Shown here: positions 18,543 to 28,104 of the stretch, piece by piece
Layout: every line of letters starts with the position of its first letter
Numbering within the stretch: position 1 is the first letter of the stretch
Source: Streptomyces sp. NBC_01429
GTDB taxonomy: Bacteria; Actinomycetota; Actinomycetes; Streptomycetales; Streptomycetaceae
Assembly (NCBI RefSeq): GCF_036231945.1
Contig: NZ_CP109599.1
Span: 3,194,501 to 3,258,500 of the forward strand
Direction: 5' to 3'
DNA length: 64,000 bases
Position numbers and translations under genes: made by a program
Notes under the pieces: generated by a model
The model's input: the letters and a program-made list of their open reading frames with translations, nothing else
Database searches by the model: none
Told to the model about the DNA's origin: nothing

Positions 18543-19160
18543 TTGAGCCGGAAAGTGGGCCGTGAAGTGAGCGAGGACACGTCCGAAAAGGCGGTCATGC
18601 GCGGCGAACTCCTCGCGGCGAGAGCCCTGCTGTCCAGTGAAGACGCGCGGAGGGCCGCATCGGTTCTCGCGGAACGGGCGCTGGATCTGCCGGAACTCGC
18701 CGGGGCCCGTACGGTCGCCGCGTACGTCTCGGTCGGCCGGGAGCCCGGCACGCGCGTGCTGCTCGACGCGCTGCGTTCGCGGGGCGTACGTGTCCTGCTG
18801 CCGGTGCTGATGGCGGACAACGACCTGGACTGGGCGGTGTACGAGGGCGCCGGCCACCTGATGCGCGCCGGACGCGGCCTGTTGGAGCCAGGCGGCACGC
18901 GGCTGGGGCCCGGGGCCGTCCTGGCGGCGGAGGTGGTCCTGCTGCCCGGCCTCGCGGTGGACGGGCGCGGGGTGCGGCTGGGGCGCGGCGGCGGCTCGTA
19001 CGACCGGGTCCTGGAGCGGCTGGTACGGGCCGGGGCGGGCCCCGCGCTGCTGGTGCTGCTGTACGGGAACGAGGTGGTCGCGCGGGTCCCGGAGGAACCG
19101 CACGACCACCCCGTACAGGCCGTGGTGACACCGGAGGGTGTCAGGCGCTTCGGCCGCTGA
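18543..19160 (+). CDS. 5-formyltetrahydrofolate cyclo-ligase family protein
   Basis: About 205 residues. N-terminal MRGELLAARALLS, the central VLLPVLMADNDLDWAVYEG, and the C-terminal RLGRGGGSYDRVL phosphate-binding loop identify the 5-FTHF cyclo-ligase (MTHFS) family, which converts 5-formyl-THF to methenyl-THF with ATP. It is divergent from galU across 93 bp. The upstream TTG at 18543 is a poor start; the in-frame GTG at 18555 or 18567 may be the true start. Confidence 0.87.
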   Translation: MSRKVGREVSEDTSEKAVMRGELLAARALLSSEDARRAASVLAERALDLPELAGARTVAAYVSVGREPGTRVLLDALRSRGVRVLLPVLMADNDLDWAVYEGAGHLMRAGRGLLEPGGTRLGPGAVLAAEVVLLPGLAVDGRGVRLGRGGGSYDRVLERLVRAGAGPALLVLLYGNEVVARVPEEPHDHPVQAVVTPEGVRRFGR

Positions 19161-19288
19161 GCGCCACCTCTTCCGGTTCCGGCGGCCTCCGGGAGCTACC
19201 TCTTCCGAAGGCCGCCCTTGACGAGCGGCGTCCTGATTGCTGGTCCTGCCTGCTGCTTGCTGGTCCTGCTGCTTGCCGCTCCTGGCGC

Positions 19289-22204
19289 CTACTCCTTGGT
19301 CAGGGTCAGCGTGTCCCGCGTGGCGCGTTCGACCGCGTCGGAGGAGTAGGACCAGTCGAGCAGCTCGCCTCTGGACCACTTGTCGGTCTGGTCGGTGTAG
19401 TGCGCGCTGTACGCGTGTCCCGAGGCGCCCGTGAGGTTGATCCAGCGGGACTTGTCCCAGTCGCCGACGTTGACGACCATGCGCATCGAGGGGACCCAGA
19501 GGACCTCGTAACCGCCCGCCGCGTTCCAGCCCGTCGCGTTGACCGCGGCCTCACCGCCGCCGAGGTTCCACGGCCCCCGGTTGAGCATCTGCTTCAGGAT
19601 GCCGGGGCCGCTGGTGCCCAGGGTCTGGTTCTTCAGCTCCAGCTGGTGGAGGCGGCCCCAGCTCCAGCTGGAGACGTCCTTGCCGAGCTTCGCGGTCAGC
19701 TCCCAGCGCGCGTCCTTCATGGCGCGGTCGAGCAGCTGGTCACGGGTCTTGGTGGCGGAGTCCTTACGGGTGGCGGGCGAACTCCACCAGTCGTTGTCCT
19801 CGTCCTTGATGATGTTCCGTACGACCTCGTACCAGCGGTCGCCGCCGTCGGGCTGGGCCTGGTCGGGGCTGCGCTGGCCGCACTCGCGCACCAGCCGCTG
19901 GGCGTCGTCCACCGGGCCCGAGCCGTTGGCGGGGCGCACGTTGAGGCACTCGCCCTGGACCCTCAGCTCCTTGGGAAGCTTGTTCCCGAAGGCGAGCTTG
20001 AGGACGTTGCGCCAGACCGCGTTGAAGTAGGCGGCGGCGCCGGAGTCGGCTTCCTGGGTGTAGTCCCAGCCTTCGAGGAGCTTCTGCGCCTCGCGGATGG
20101 CCGGGTCGGAGACATCGATCTTCAGCAGGAAGGGCATCAGCAGCTTGGCGATCTGGCTGCTGTTGTCCAGCTGCATGCTCTGCATGTCGTCGGTCGAGAT
20201 CTTGCCGCCGTCCTTGATCTTCGACTCGATCAGGTCGGTGATGCGCTGGCTGCGGGCGCCGTAGCCCCAGTCCTCGGTCAGCGTGTACGGGTACTTCCCG
20301 GCGTCGATGACCGCCTGGTTGGCGGTGACGATGTAGCCGCGCTTCGGGTTGTACTCGTACGGCAGCTTCTCGAAGGGGACGTACCCCTCCCACTTGTACT
20401 TCGGGTCCCAGCCCGGCGCCGGCGTCCTGCCGTCGAAGCCGCTGGAGCGGACGGGGATCCTGCCCGGTGCCTGGTAGCCGATGTTGCCCTTGGTGTCGGC
20501 GTAGATGAGGTTCTGCGAGGGGACCTCGAAGTGCTCGGCGGCCTTGCGGAACTGGGTGAAGTCCTTGGCCTTGTTGATCTCGAAAACCGCGTCCATGGAG
20601 TTGCCCGGTTCGAGCGCGGTCCACTGGAGGGAGACCGCGTAACCGTCGCCGCGGTCGGGCGCGACATTGCCGACCGGGGCCTTCTCGCCGACCTTCTTCA
20701 GCTCGCTGTTGCGGTCGGAGACCACCGGGCCGTGGTCGGTGGAGCGGACGGTGATCTTCTTGCTGGAGCCGCCCGCGACCTTGATCGTCTCCTCGCGGGT
20801 CTTGAACGGCTTCTCCTTGCCGCCGTACAGGTACGAGTCGCCGCTGACCTTCTCCAGGAAGAGGTCGGTCACGTCGGCACCGAGGTTGGTGAAGCCCCAG
20901 GAGATGTCCTGGTTGTGACCGATGATCACACCCGGCATTCCGGCGAAGGTGTAGCCCGCGACGTCGTACTGGCAGCTCGCGGAGACTCTGCGGCAGTGCA
21001 GGCCCATCTGGTACCAGAGCGAGGGCAGCTGGGGCGCGAGGTGCGGGTCGTTGGCGAGGAGGGGCTTGTCCGTCGTCGTGTACCGGCCGGAGACGACCCA
21101 GGAGTTGGAGCCGATGCCGCTGCCGCTCGGGCCGAGCAGCGCGGGGATCTCGTCCAGGGTGCCGGCGAGGGCGCCGAGCTGGGACTCCAGGCCCTGGGTG
21201 GCCTCGGAGGCGCTGTAACTGACGTTGCTGCCGGTGCCCGTGCCGGTGCCTGTTCCGGTCTGGTCACCGGTAGCCGTGCCCGTGCCGGTGCCCGCGTCGG
21301 TGCCCGCGTCGGTTTCGGTGCCGCTGGTGCCGGTGCCGGTCCCGAGGCCGGTGCCGGTGTCCGCGGAGCCGGTCCCCAGGCCGGTACCCGTACCCGTGCC
21401 CGTAGCGTCGCCCGTCGCGTCGCCGCTGGGCTGGGCCTTGGGGTCGTACTTCCCGGTGACCGGGTCTATCCCGCCCTCGGTGACGATCGGCTTGTTACGG
21501 CTGTACGGATACGACGGGTACAGCTCGTCGATCTGCTTCTCACTCAGCCGGCTCGTCATCAGCGAGCGGTCGATCTCGTCCTGCATGTTGCCGCGCAGGT
21601 CCCAGGCCATCGCCTTGAGCCAGGCCACCGAGTCGACCGGGGTCCACTTCTGGGGCTTGTAGTTGTTCGTGAAGCTCAGCGCGGCGTACTCGACCGAGAT
21701 GTCCTTGCCCGAGCGGCCCTTGAGGTAGGAGTTCACCCCGTCCGCGTACGCCTGGAGGTTCTTCTTGGTCTCCGCGGAGAGCTTGGTGTCGTACTCCCGC
21801 TGCGCGACTCCGTGCCAGTCCAGGGTGCGCAGGAAGGTGTCGGTCTTGACCTGGCCCTTCCCGAACATCTCGGAGAGGCGGCCGGCGGTGAGATGACGGC
21901 GGACGTCCATCTCCCAGAAGCGGTCCTGCGCCTGGACGAAGCCCTGGGCGCGGAACAGGTCCTGGTCGCTGTCCGCGTAGATCTGCGGGACGCCGTAGCT
22001 ATCGCGTCTGACCTCCACGGAGCCGGACAGGCCCTGGAGTTTGACCGTCCCCGTGGTCTGGGGGAGGGAGGCACGGACCGTACTGACGCCCCAGTACGCG
22101 CCGTACCCGACACCCGCGACAAGCGCCAGCACCAGGACGATCACGATCAGACGGGCGCGTCGCCCCTTCTTTTTGCCGGAAGGGGGAGCTGTGTTGGCGG
22201 GCAT
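19289..22204 (-). CDS. Penicillin acylase family protein (Ntn hydrolase)
   Basis: 971 residues from the ATG at 22204, which has AAGGA five bases upstream. It has an N-terminal basic segment, a membrane or signal helix (LIVIVLVLALVAGVGYGAYW), then GLSGSVEVRRDSYGVPQIYADS typical of the alpha chain. After the spacer comes GSGIGSNSWVVSG, where the serine (about 365) would become the N-terminal nucleophile of the beta chain. GYTFAGMPGVIIGHNQDISWGFTN is a conserved beta-chain motif. A repetitive Gly/Thr/Asp segment (residues about 265-330) sits in the processed spacer region. Substrate unknown; related enzymes cleave beta-lactam side chains or acyl-homoserine lactones. Confidence 0.88.
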   Translation of the reverse strand: MPANTAPPSGKKKGRRARLIVIVLVLALVAGVGYGAYWGVSTVRASLPQTTGTVKLQGLSGSVEVRRDSYGVPQIYADSDQDLFRAQGFVQAQDRFWEMDVRRHLTAGRLSEMFGKGQVKTDTFLRTLDWHGVAQREYDTKLSAETKKNLQAYADGVNSYLKGRSGKDISVEYAALSFTNNYKPQKWTPVDSVAWLKAMAWDLRGNMQDEIDRSLMTSRLSEKQIDELYPSYPYSRNKPIVTEGGIDPVTGKYDPKAQPSGDATGDATGTGTGTGLGTGSADTGTGLGTGTGTSGTETDAGTDAGTGTGTATGDQTGTGTGTGTGSNVSYSASEATQGLESQLGALAGTLDEIPALLGPSGSGIGSNSWVVSGRYTTTDKPLLANDPHLAPQLPSLWYQMGLHCRRVSASCQYDVAGYTFAGMPGVIIGHNQDISWGFTNLGADVTDLFLEKVSGDSYLYGGKEKPFKTREETIKVAGGSSKKITVRSTDHGPVVSDRNSELKKVGEKAPVGNVAPDRGDGYAVSLQWTALEPGNSMDAVFEINKAKDFTQFRKAAEHFEVPSQNLIYADTKGNIGYQAPGRIPVRSSGFDGRTPAPGWDPKYKWEGYVPFEKLPYEYNPKRGYIVTANQAVIDAGKYPYTLTEDWGYGARSQRITDLIESKIKDGGKISTDDMQSMQLDNSSQIAKLLMPFLLKIDVSDPAIREAQKLLEGWDYTQEADSGAAAYFNAVWRNVLKLAFGNKLPKELRVQGECLNVRPANGSGPVDDAQRLVRECGQRSPDQAQPDGGDRWYEVVRNIIKDEDNDWWSSPATRKDSATKTRDQLLDRAMKDARWELTAKLGKDVSSWSWGRLHQLELKNQTLGTSGPGILKQMLNRGPWNLGGGEAAVNATGWNAAGGYEVLWVPSMRMVVNVGDWDKSRWINLTGASGHAYSAHYTDQTDKWSRGELLDWSYSSDAVERATRDTLTLTKE

Positions 22205-22511
22205 CGCTGTCCTTCGAGGGGCAGGGTGGTCCTGGAAATGCTGGAGCAACCATAGGCGCAGCGCTTCACCGCGCCGGACGCGGTGTCATCTAGTGCGACT
22301 CATCCGACGATCACTTCCTCATTCACACAGGGGTTTATCGGTTGATTCACTCCGTGATCGCGACGGAAATCACACAGGGTGTCCGCCCCAGCAGCGCTGC
22401 GGCGTCGCGGCGACGATGGCGATCTCCTCGTACTGGCGCTCGAAAGCGTCAAGAAATCGTTAAAGATTAGGTAAGGTAACGAAGTACCGGCTGCCGGAGA
22501 AACGATCCGGT
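22205..22511. other. Divergent promoter region
   Basis: 307 bp between the acylase and antiporter genes. No gene is seen. A TTAGGTAAGGTAACG-like stretch around 22468 is AT-rich relative to surroundings and may be part of the antiporter promoter. Confidence 0.4.
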
Positions 22512-24122
22512 GTGCGCGAGGGGAAGGATCGGCCGCTGACTGTCCACCATCTCAATGAACTTCTGCTGATCAGCTCCCTCGTCCTGCTGATCGCGGTCGC
22601 CGCCGTGCGGATCTCCTCGCGGAGCGGGCTTCCCAGCCTGCTCCTGTACCTCGGCATCGGGGTCGTCATAGGGCAGGACGGCCTGTTCCACGTGAAGTTC
22701 GACAACGTCGAGCTGACTCAGGTGATCGGCTACGCGGCTCTCGTGGTGATCCTGGCCGAAGGCGGTCTGGGCACCAAGTGGAAAGAAGTGAAACCCGCGC
22801 TGCCCGCGGCCGCCGCGCTGTCGACCGTGGGGGTCGGGATCAGCGTGGGCGTGACGGCCACGGCCGCGCACTATCTGATCGGCCTGGAGTGGCGGCAGGC
22901 ACTGATCATCGGCGCGGTCGTCTCCTCGACGGACGCCGCCGCGGTCTTCTCCGTCCTGCGCAAGGTGCCGCTGCCGTCCCGGGTGACCGGGGCGCTGGAG
23001 GCCGAGTCCGGGTTCAATGACGCCCCCGTGGTGATCATGGTGGTCGCGCTCTCCGCCGCCGGGCCGGTCGAGCACTGGTACGTCCTGCTCGGCGAGATCA
23101 CGCTGGAACTGGCGATCGGCGCCTGTATCGGGCTCGCGGTCGGCTGGGCCGGCGCCTTCGGGCTGCGGCGAGTGGCGCTGCCCGCCTCCGGGCTCTATCC
23201 GATCGCCGTGATGGCCATCGCCGTGGCGGCGTACGCCATCGGCGCCGCGGCCCACGGCAGTGGCTTCCTCGCCGTCTATCTGGCCTCGATGGTCCTGGGG
23301 AACTCCAAACTGCCGCACGCCCCGGCGAACCGCGGTTTCGCGGAAGGTCTCGGCTGGATCGCCCAGATCGGCATGTTCGTCCTGCTCGGACTGCTGGTGA
23401 CACCGCACCAGCTGGGCGACGACTTCATGCCCGCGCTGATCGTCGGCCTCGTGCTGACCGTGGTGGCCAGGCCGCTGGCGGTGCTGGTCAGCCTGCTGCC
23501 CTTCCGCATCCCCTGGCAGGAACAGGCGCTGATGTCCTGGGCGGGGCTGCGCGGTGCGGTACCCATCATTCTGGCGACCATCCCGATGGTGTCGGGCATC
23601 GAGGGCAGTCTGCGGATCTTCAATATCGTCTTCCTCCTGGTCGTCGTCTACACGCTGATCCAGGGACCGACACTGCCCTGGCTGGCGAAGGCCCTGCGGC
23701 TCGGCTCGTCCACCGACACCGCGGATCTGGGCATCGAATCGGCGCCCCTGGAGCGGCTGCGCGGGCATCTCCTCTCCGTGGCGATCCCCGAAGGGTCGAA
23801 GATGCACGGCGTGGAGGTCGGGGAACTGCGGCTTCCGTCGGGATCCGCGGTGACCCTGGTCGTCCGGGACGACAAGAGCTTCGTGCCGCTGCCGGCGACG
23901 GTGCTGCGCCGCGGCGACGAGCTGCTGGTAGTGGCGACGGATCCAGTGCGGGACGCGGCGGAGCAGCGGCTGCGCGCCGTCGCCCAGGGCGGAAAGCTGG
24001 CCGGCTGGCTCGGAACGGGCCGCGGCAGGGGCGGCAGGGGTACGGGCGGGGGCAGCGGATCGGGTTCGGGGGCCGGTTCGGGTTCGGGAAGAGGCTCGGG
24101 GGTCGCCGGAAAGCTCTCGTAA
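22512..24122 (+). CDS. Potassium/proton antiporter, CPA1 type with TrkA-C domain
   Basis: About 536 residues. Roughly twelve transmembrane helices cover residues 15-400, including the ion-path motif ESGFNDAPVVIMV and GAVVSSTDAAAVFSVLR. A C-terminal cytosolic RCK_C/TrkA-C domain (about 415-495) begins RLRGHLLSVAIPEGSKMHGVEV and would sense a regulator such as a nucleotide. The extreme tail is Gly/Ser-rich. NhaP2/CvrA-like proteins export K+ in exchange for protons. Start is uncertain: GTG 22512 is upstream, but the best SD (AAGGA, 22524-22528) points to a CTG at 22536 reading LTVHHLNELL. Confidence 0.87.
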   Translation: MREGKDRPLTVHHLNELLLISSLVLLIAVAAVRISSRSGLPSLLLYLGIGVVIGQDGLFHVKFDNVELTQVIGYAALVVILAEGGLGTKWKEVKPALPAAAALSTVGVGISVGVTATAAHYLIGLEWRQALIIGAVVSSTDAAAVFSVLRKVPLPSRVTGALEAESGFNDAPVVIMVVALSAAGPVEHWYVLLGEITLELAIGACIGLAVGWAGAFGLRRVALPASGLYPIAVMAIAVAAYAIGAAAHGSGFLAVYLASMVLGNSKLPHAPANRGFAEGLGWIAQIGMFVLLGLLVTPHQLGDDFMPALIVGLVLTVVARPLAVLVSLLPFRIPWQEQALMSWAGLRGAVPIILATIPMVSGIEGSLRIFNIVFLLVVVYTLIQGPTLPWLAKALRLGSSTDTADLGIESAPLERLRGHLLSVAIPEGSKMHGVEVGELRLPSGSAVTLVVRDDKSFVPLPATVLRRGDELLVVATDPVRDAAEQRLRAVAQGGKLAGWLGTGRGRGGRGTGGGSGSGSGAGSGSGRGSGVAGKLS

Positions 24123-24366
24123 TCGGAGGCGAGGGCGGGAAGGACTCGGACCTTTCCCAGGCGGAGCGGCGGTCCGTGCCTGTACGATAAAGGCGCACCT
24201 GATCGAACCAACTCTGCCTGACGCAGTGCTGGCGCGACCCGTATGGCGGCCGTGGCGTTCCCCTGGTGGGCCCTGGCATCTACCGCAGTTACGCGCAAGA
24301 GGACAGCTCTCGGCCACGCCCGGCCTTCCGGGACGCGCGCTACCAGGCGGCAGAAAGGCAAGGACC

Positions 24367-25704
24367 GTGTCCCGCAACACGGTCAGCCGGGCCGACACGG
24401 CCGGCACCATCGAGAACCCCTCGGCGCCCCAGGAGCCCCGCCCCGGATACGGGCGGCTTCTGCGTACGCCCGGCGTCTGGTCCTTCCTGATCCCCGGCTT
24501 CGCCGCCAGACAGCCCTTCGCGATGCTGACGATCGGGATCGTGCTCCTGGTCCAGCACACCACCGGCTCGTACGGCAGCGCCGGCGCCGTCGCCGCGGTC
24601 ACCGGCGTGTCCATGGCGCTCTTCGCCCCGCAGGGCGGAAAGCTCGCGGACCGGTTCGGACAGCGCGCGGTCCTGGTACCCGGCGTGCTGCTGCACACCG
24701 CGTCCGTGGCCGCCCTGATCACGCTCGCCCTGGCCGGCGCGCCACTGTGGGCCCTGTTCGTGGCCGCTGTCCCGACGGGTGCCTCCGTCCCGCAGATCGG
24801 CCCCATGGTCCGCTCCCGCTGGGCCGCGGTACTGGGCGGCGACCGGTCCGGTGCCAGAGCGGCTCTGCTGCCGACGGCCGCTGCCTTCGAATCCGTGACG
24901 GACGAGTTCACCTTCGTCATCGGGCCGGTGCTGGCGACCGCGCTGTGCACGGGCGTGCATCCGGCGGCCGGTCTGATCGCCGAGGGCGCGCTGACGCTGA
25001 CCGGCGGGCTGCTCTTCGCCGCGCGTCGGAGCAGCCAGCCGCGGCCGGGACGGGACGGCGAGGGCGCCTCGGCGGAGCCGCGTACATCGGCGCTGTCCGT
25101 GCCGGGGGTGCGGGTGCTCGCCGTGGCCTTCCTGGGGATCGGTTCGGTCTTCGGGGGCATGCAGGTCTCCCTCACTGCGTTCGCCGAGGAGATGGGCAAC
25201 CCCGGCGTGAACGGTCTGCTGTACGGGATCTTCGCGGCGGGCAACATGCTCGCCGGGATCGTGTGCGGAGCGCTCGCCTGGAAGATCGGGCCCAGGCGCA
25301 GGCTGCTGATCGGCTACTCCGCGCTGACACTGACCGCCTCCGCCCTCTGGGCGGTGCACTCGGTGCCGCTGCTCGCCGGTCTCGGGCTGCTGGTCGGCCT
25401 CTGCATCGCGCCCGCGCTGATCACGGGCTACACCCTGGTCGACTCGCTGGTGCCCGCGTCGGCCCGCACCGAGGCGTTCACCTGGCTGACCGGCGCGGTC
25501 GCGCTCGGACAGGCCGCGGCGGTCACCGTCGCCGGGCAGCTGGCCGACGCCTTCGGCTCGCGCGCCGGATTCGTGGTGCCCCTCGCGGGCACGGCACTGG
25601 CGTTGATCGTCCTGGTGGCGCTGCGTTCGCGGCTGTCCCCGAAGGCTCTGGGGCGGGTCGCCGCACGTGGGATGAGTCACCGCGTGCCGGTGGCAGTGGA
25701 CTGA
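24367..25704 (+). CDS. MFS transporter
   Basis: 445 residues, GTG start preceded by AAGGCAAGGA. It has about twelve hydrophobic helices, with the loop signature APQGGKLADRFGQRAVLVPG between helices 2 and 3 and a central hydrophilic loop around residues 220-240. Substrate cannot be assigned. It is monocistronic, 66 bp upstream of the FmdB-like gene. Confidence 0.82.
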   Translation: MSRNTVSRADTAGTIENPSAPQEPRPGYGRLLRTPGVWSFLIPGFAARQPFAMLTIGIVLLVQHTTGSYGSAGAVAAVTGVSMALFAPQGGKLADRFGQRAVLVPGVLLHTASVAALITLALAGAPLWALFVAAVPTGASVPQIGPMVRSRWAAVLGGDRSGARAALLPTAAAFESVTDEFTFVIGPVLATALCTGVHPAAGLIAEGALTLTGGLLFAARRSSQPRPGRDGEGASAEPRTSALSVPGVRVLAVAFLGIGSVFGGMQVSLTAFAEEMGNPGVNGLLYGIFAAGNMLAGIVCGALAWKIGPRRRLLIGYSALTLTASALWAVHSVPLLAGLGLLVGLCIAPALITGYTLVDSLVPASARTEAFTWLTGAVALGQAAAVTVAGQLADAFGSRAGFVVPLAGTALALIVLVALRSRLSPKALGRVAARGMSHRVPVAVD

Positions 25705-25770
25705 TCGCGCGGAATACGTCACTATAGAGCGTCGTTAGCACTCATTGAGTGAGAGTGCCAGGAGGAGCAA

Positions 25771-26145
25771 GTGCCGACCTACCAGTACAAGTGCACCGAG
25801 TGCGGCGAGGGCCTAGAAGCGGTGCAGAAGTTCACCGATGACGCCCTCACTGTGTGCCCGAGTTGCGAGGGGCGCCTGAAGAAGGTGTTCTCCGCGGTCG
25901 GTGTCGTCTTCAAGGGCTCCGGGTTCTACCGCAACGACAGCCGTGGCTCGTCGTCGAGCAGTGCCCCCGCCACGACGAGCTCTTCGAGTGCGAAGCCGTC
26001 CTCGTCGTCCGAGTCCAAGGCCGGCGTGTCCGCCTCGTCCTCGGCTTCGGCTTCGGGCTCCGGGTCTTCCTCGGGTGGTTCGAGCACCGGGTCGAGTTCC
26101 GGCTCCGGCTCGTCGAGCGGCTCCAGCGGCCCTTCGGCTGCCTGA
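25771..26145 (+). CDS. FmdB-family zinc ribbon protein with Ser-rich tail
   Basis: 124 residues, GTG start with GGAGG upstream. The N-terminus MPTYQYKCTECGEGLEAVQK and CPSCEGRLKKVFSAVGVVFKGSGFY form the two-CxxC FmdB zinc ribbon. From about residue 55 the protein is almost entirely Ser, Gly and Ala, a disordered tail common in streptomycete copies. Function unknown. Confidence 0.88.
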   Translation: MPTYQYKCTECGEGLEAVQKFTDDALTVCPSCEGRLKKVFSAVGVVFKGSGFYRNDSRGSSSSSAPATTSSSSAKPSSSSESKAGVSASSSASASGSGSSSGGSSTGSSSGSGSSSGSSGPSAA

Positions 26146-26272
26146 CCGGACGCTCGGTACATCCCGAAGTTCTTCCTGCCTCATCTGTACGCCTTTCTTC
26201 GCCAGGGACCCCGTCGTATCCACGGTCGGGGTCCTTGGCGTGTCTCGGTGCGACGGCGGCTAGTGTGATCGG

Positions 26273-27106
26273 ATGGCAAACGCAGAGATCGGCGTGATCG
26301 GTGGCTCGGGCTTCTACTCCTTCCTGGAGGACGTGACCGAGGTCAAGGTGGAGACCCCGTACGGGCCGCCCAGCGACTCCCTCTTCCTCGGCGAGATCGC
26401 AGGTCGTCGTGTGGCGTTCCTGCCCCGGCACGGACGCGCGCACGGTGTCGCCCCGCATCGCATCAACTACCGCGCCAACCTGTGGGCACTGCGTTCCGTC
26501 GGGGTGAAGCAGGTCCTGGGGCCGTGTGCCGTGGGCGGACTGCGGGCTGAGTACGGACCGGGCACGCTGCTCGTCCCCGACCAGCTCGTGGACCGTACGA
26601 AGACGCGCACCCAGACCTACTACGACGGCTTGCCGCTGCCGGACGGAAGCACCTCCAACGTCGTGCATATCTCGCTCGCAGATCCGTACTGCCCCGAGGG
26701 GCGGAAGACGGCTCTCGCCGCCGCGCGCGGGCAGGGCTGGGAGCCGGTGGACGGTGGAACGCTGGTGGTCATCGAGGGCCCCCGGTTCTCGACGCGGGCG
26801 GAGTCGCGGTGGCACGCCGCGATGGGATGGTCGGTGGTCGGGATGACCGGGCACCCCGAGGCCGTCCTCGCTCGTGAACTCGGTCTCTGCTACACCTCCA
26901 TGAATCTCGTGACGGATCTGGACGCGGGGGCCGAGACCGGCGAGGGGGTCTCCCACGAGGAGGTCCTCAAGGTCTTCGCCTCCAATGTCGACCGGCTGCG
27001 CACCGTGCTCTTCGACGCGGTGGGCGGATTGCAGCCGAGCGAGACGCGGGACTGTCTGTGCTCGCATGCGCTGGACGGGATCGATACCGGGCTTCGACTG
27101 CCCTGA
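26273..27106 (+). CDS. mtnP: S-methyl-5'-thioadenosine phosphorylase
   Basis: 277 residues of the PNP/MTAP phosphorylase family. Motifs include IGVIGGSGFYSFLED, LPRHGRAHGVAPHRINYRAN (phosphate and ribose contacts), VIEGPRFSTRAESRW and MTGHPEAVLARELGLCYTS. It cleaves methylthioadenosine, produced by polyamine and quorum-signal pathways, to adenine and methylthioribose-1-phosphate for methionine salvage. Normal length; no other salvage genes adjacent. Confidence 0.9.
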   Translation: MANAEIGVIGGSGFYSFLEDVTEVKVETPYGPPSDSLFLGEIAGRRVAFLPRHGRAHGVAPHRINYRANLWALRSVGVKQVLGPCAVGGLRAEYGPGTLLVPDQLVDRTKTRTQTYYDGLPLPDGSTSNVVHISLADPYCPEGRKTALAAARGQGWEPVDGGTLVVIEGPRFSTRAESRWHAAMGWSVVGMTGHPEAVLARELGLCYTSMNLVTDLDAGAETGEGVSHEEVLKVFASNVDRLRTVLFDAVGGLQPSETRDCLCSHALDGIDTGLRLP

Positions 27107-27300
27107 TCACGAGTTGCCCCCTGCCCTCGCGAGCCATGCGCCGGAGATCCGGAATTCCGCCGGTACGGCCGTGAACCACTCGCGAGGGTGAGGGAGTTGT
27201 CCACAACCGGGAGCTGATCCACAGGCCGCGGCAGGATCGGGGCGGACCGTGGATCGTGAGGAGCGATCGCAACAGCTCCTCACGTCAGGTGGTGGTCGTC

Positions 27301-27936
27301 ATGTCCCATGCCTTCGCCCATGATCCGTCCTCTCCTCCCCCTCCGCTCCCTTCTCCTTCCGCGTCTCCGCCGCCCCCGTTGCCGCCGTTTCCGCCCCTTC
27401 CCCCTCCGTCCGCGCCGGAGCCGCTCGGGGTGCCGCCGTTCGGCCCGCTGCGCCTGCGGGGATCCAAGCGGCGGTTGCGCCGGGCGCTGCTCAGGCGACG
27501 GCGGGCTACGGCTGCTGGGCTGGCGATGACGGCGGCGGCGCTGGCCGCCACCGGAGCGGGCGGCGCCGTCGGCGCGGCCGGGGCCGGTGGCGATGTCCGG
27601 GCGGAGGCCGCCGCTGGCGCCGTGGCGGCCGGCCCGCCGGCCGGACGGCGCCGGGCGCAGCGCCCCGCGGGCATGGTGTCCGCCCCCGTACGCATCGCGG
27701 ACGCGGCGACGGTGCGGCTGCTGCGCCGGGGAGACCGGGTCGATGTCATCGCGGGGGTGGGAGGAGAGACCGAGGCGCGCGTGGTGGCCTCGTGCGCGCG
27801 AGTGGACGAGATCCCCGCGGCCCAGGAATCGGTGCCCGGCGGTGGGGCGCTGATCGTGCTGTCCGTGCCGCGCGACACCGCGGCGGCGCTGGCGGGCGCG
27901 AGTGCCTCAACACGGTTGGCGGTGACGGTGTGTTGA
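27301..27936 (+). CDS. SAF/RcpC-CpaB-like domain protein
   Basis: About 211 residues from ATG 27301. The first 55 residues are Pro/Ser-rich, followed by a basic stretch (GSKRRLRRALLRRRRATAAG) and a hydrophobic segment (LAMTAAALAATGAGGAVGAAG) that would anchor it. The C-terminal domain PVRIADAATVRLLRRGDRVDVIAG through LIVLSVPRDTAAALAGAS resembles the RcpC/CpaB region of pilus assembly proteins. No tad pilus genes are nearby, so the role is unknown. Confidence 0.7.
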   Translation: MSHAFAHDPSSPPPPLPSPSASPPPPLPPFPPLPPPSAPEPLGVPPFGPLRLRGSKRRLRRALLRRRRATAAGLAMTAAALAATGAGGAVGAAGAGGDVRAEAAAGAVAAGPPAGRRRAQRPAGMVSAPVRIADAATVRLLRRGDRVDVIAGVGGETEARVVASCARVDEIPAAQESVPGGGALIVLSVPRDTAAALAGASASTRLAVTVC

Positions 27937-28104
27937 GCCGTTCCGCGCGCGGGCGCTCCGTGCTGAACGTGATCCGGTCCATCCGAACAGGCGATCTATG
28001 GCATCGCCTGATCGCGTACACGGATTGGACAGCGTGGGGACACGCTGCCGTAGGTTGCGCAGCGGATTGTCATTCCTACGGCACATGTGAAGAAAGGCTC
28101 ACTC

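Noticed and set aside
19400..22255. 951-residue plus-strand open frame opposite the acylase gene
   Set aside because: It is the antisense frame of a high-GC gene; no SD, Val/Ala/Leu/Arg-rich composition and no motifs.
22466..22485. Possible iron-regulator (DmdR/IdeR) box
   Set aside because: Only one half resembles TTAGGTTAGG and there is no symmetrical second half.
22467..25247. 926-residue minus-strand open frame
   Set aside because: Antisense to the antiporter and MFS genes, with no recognisable domain.
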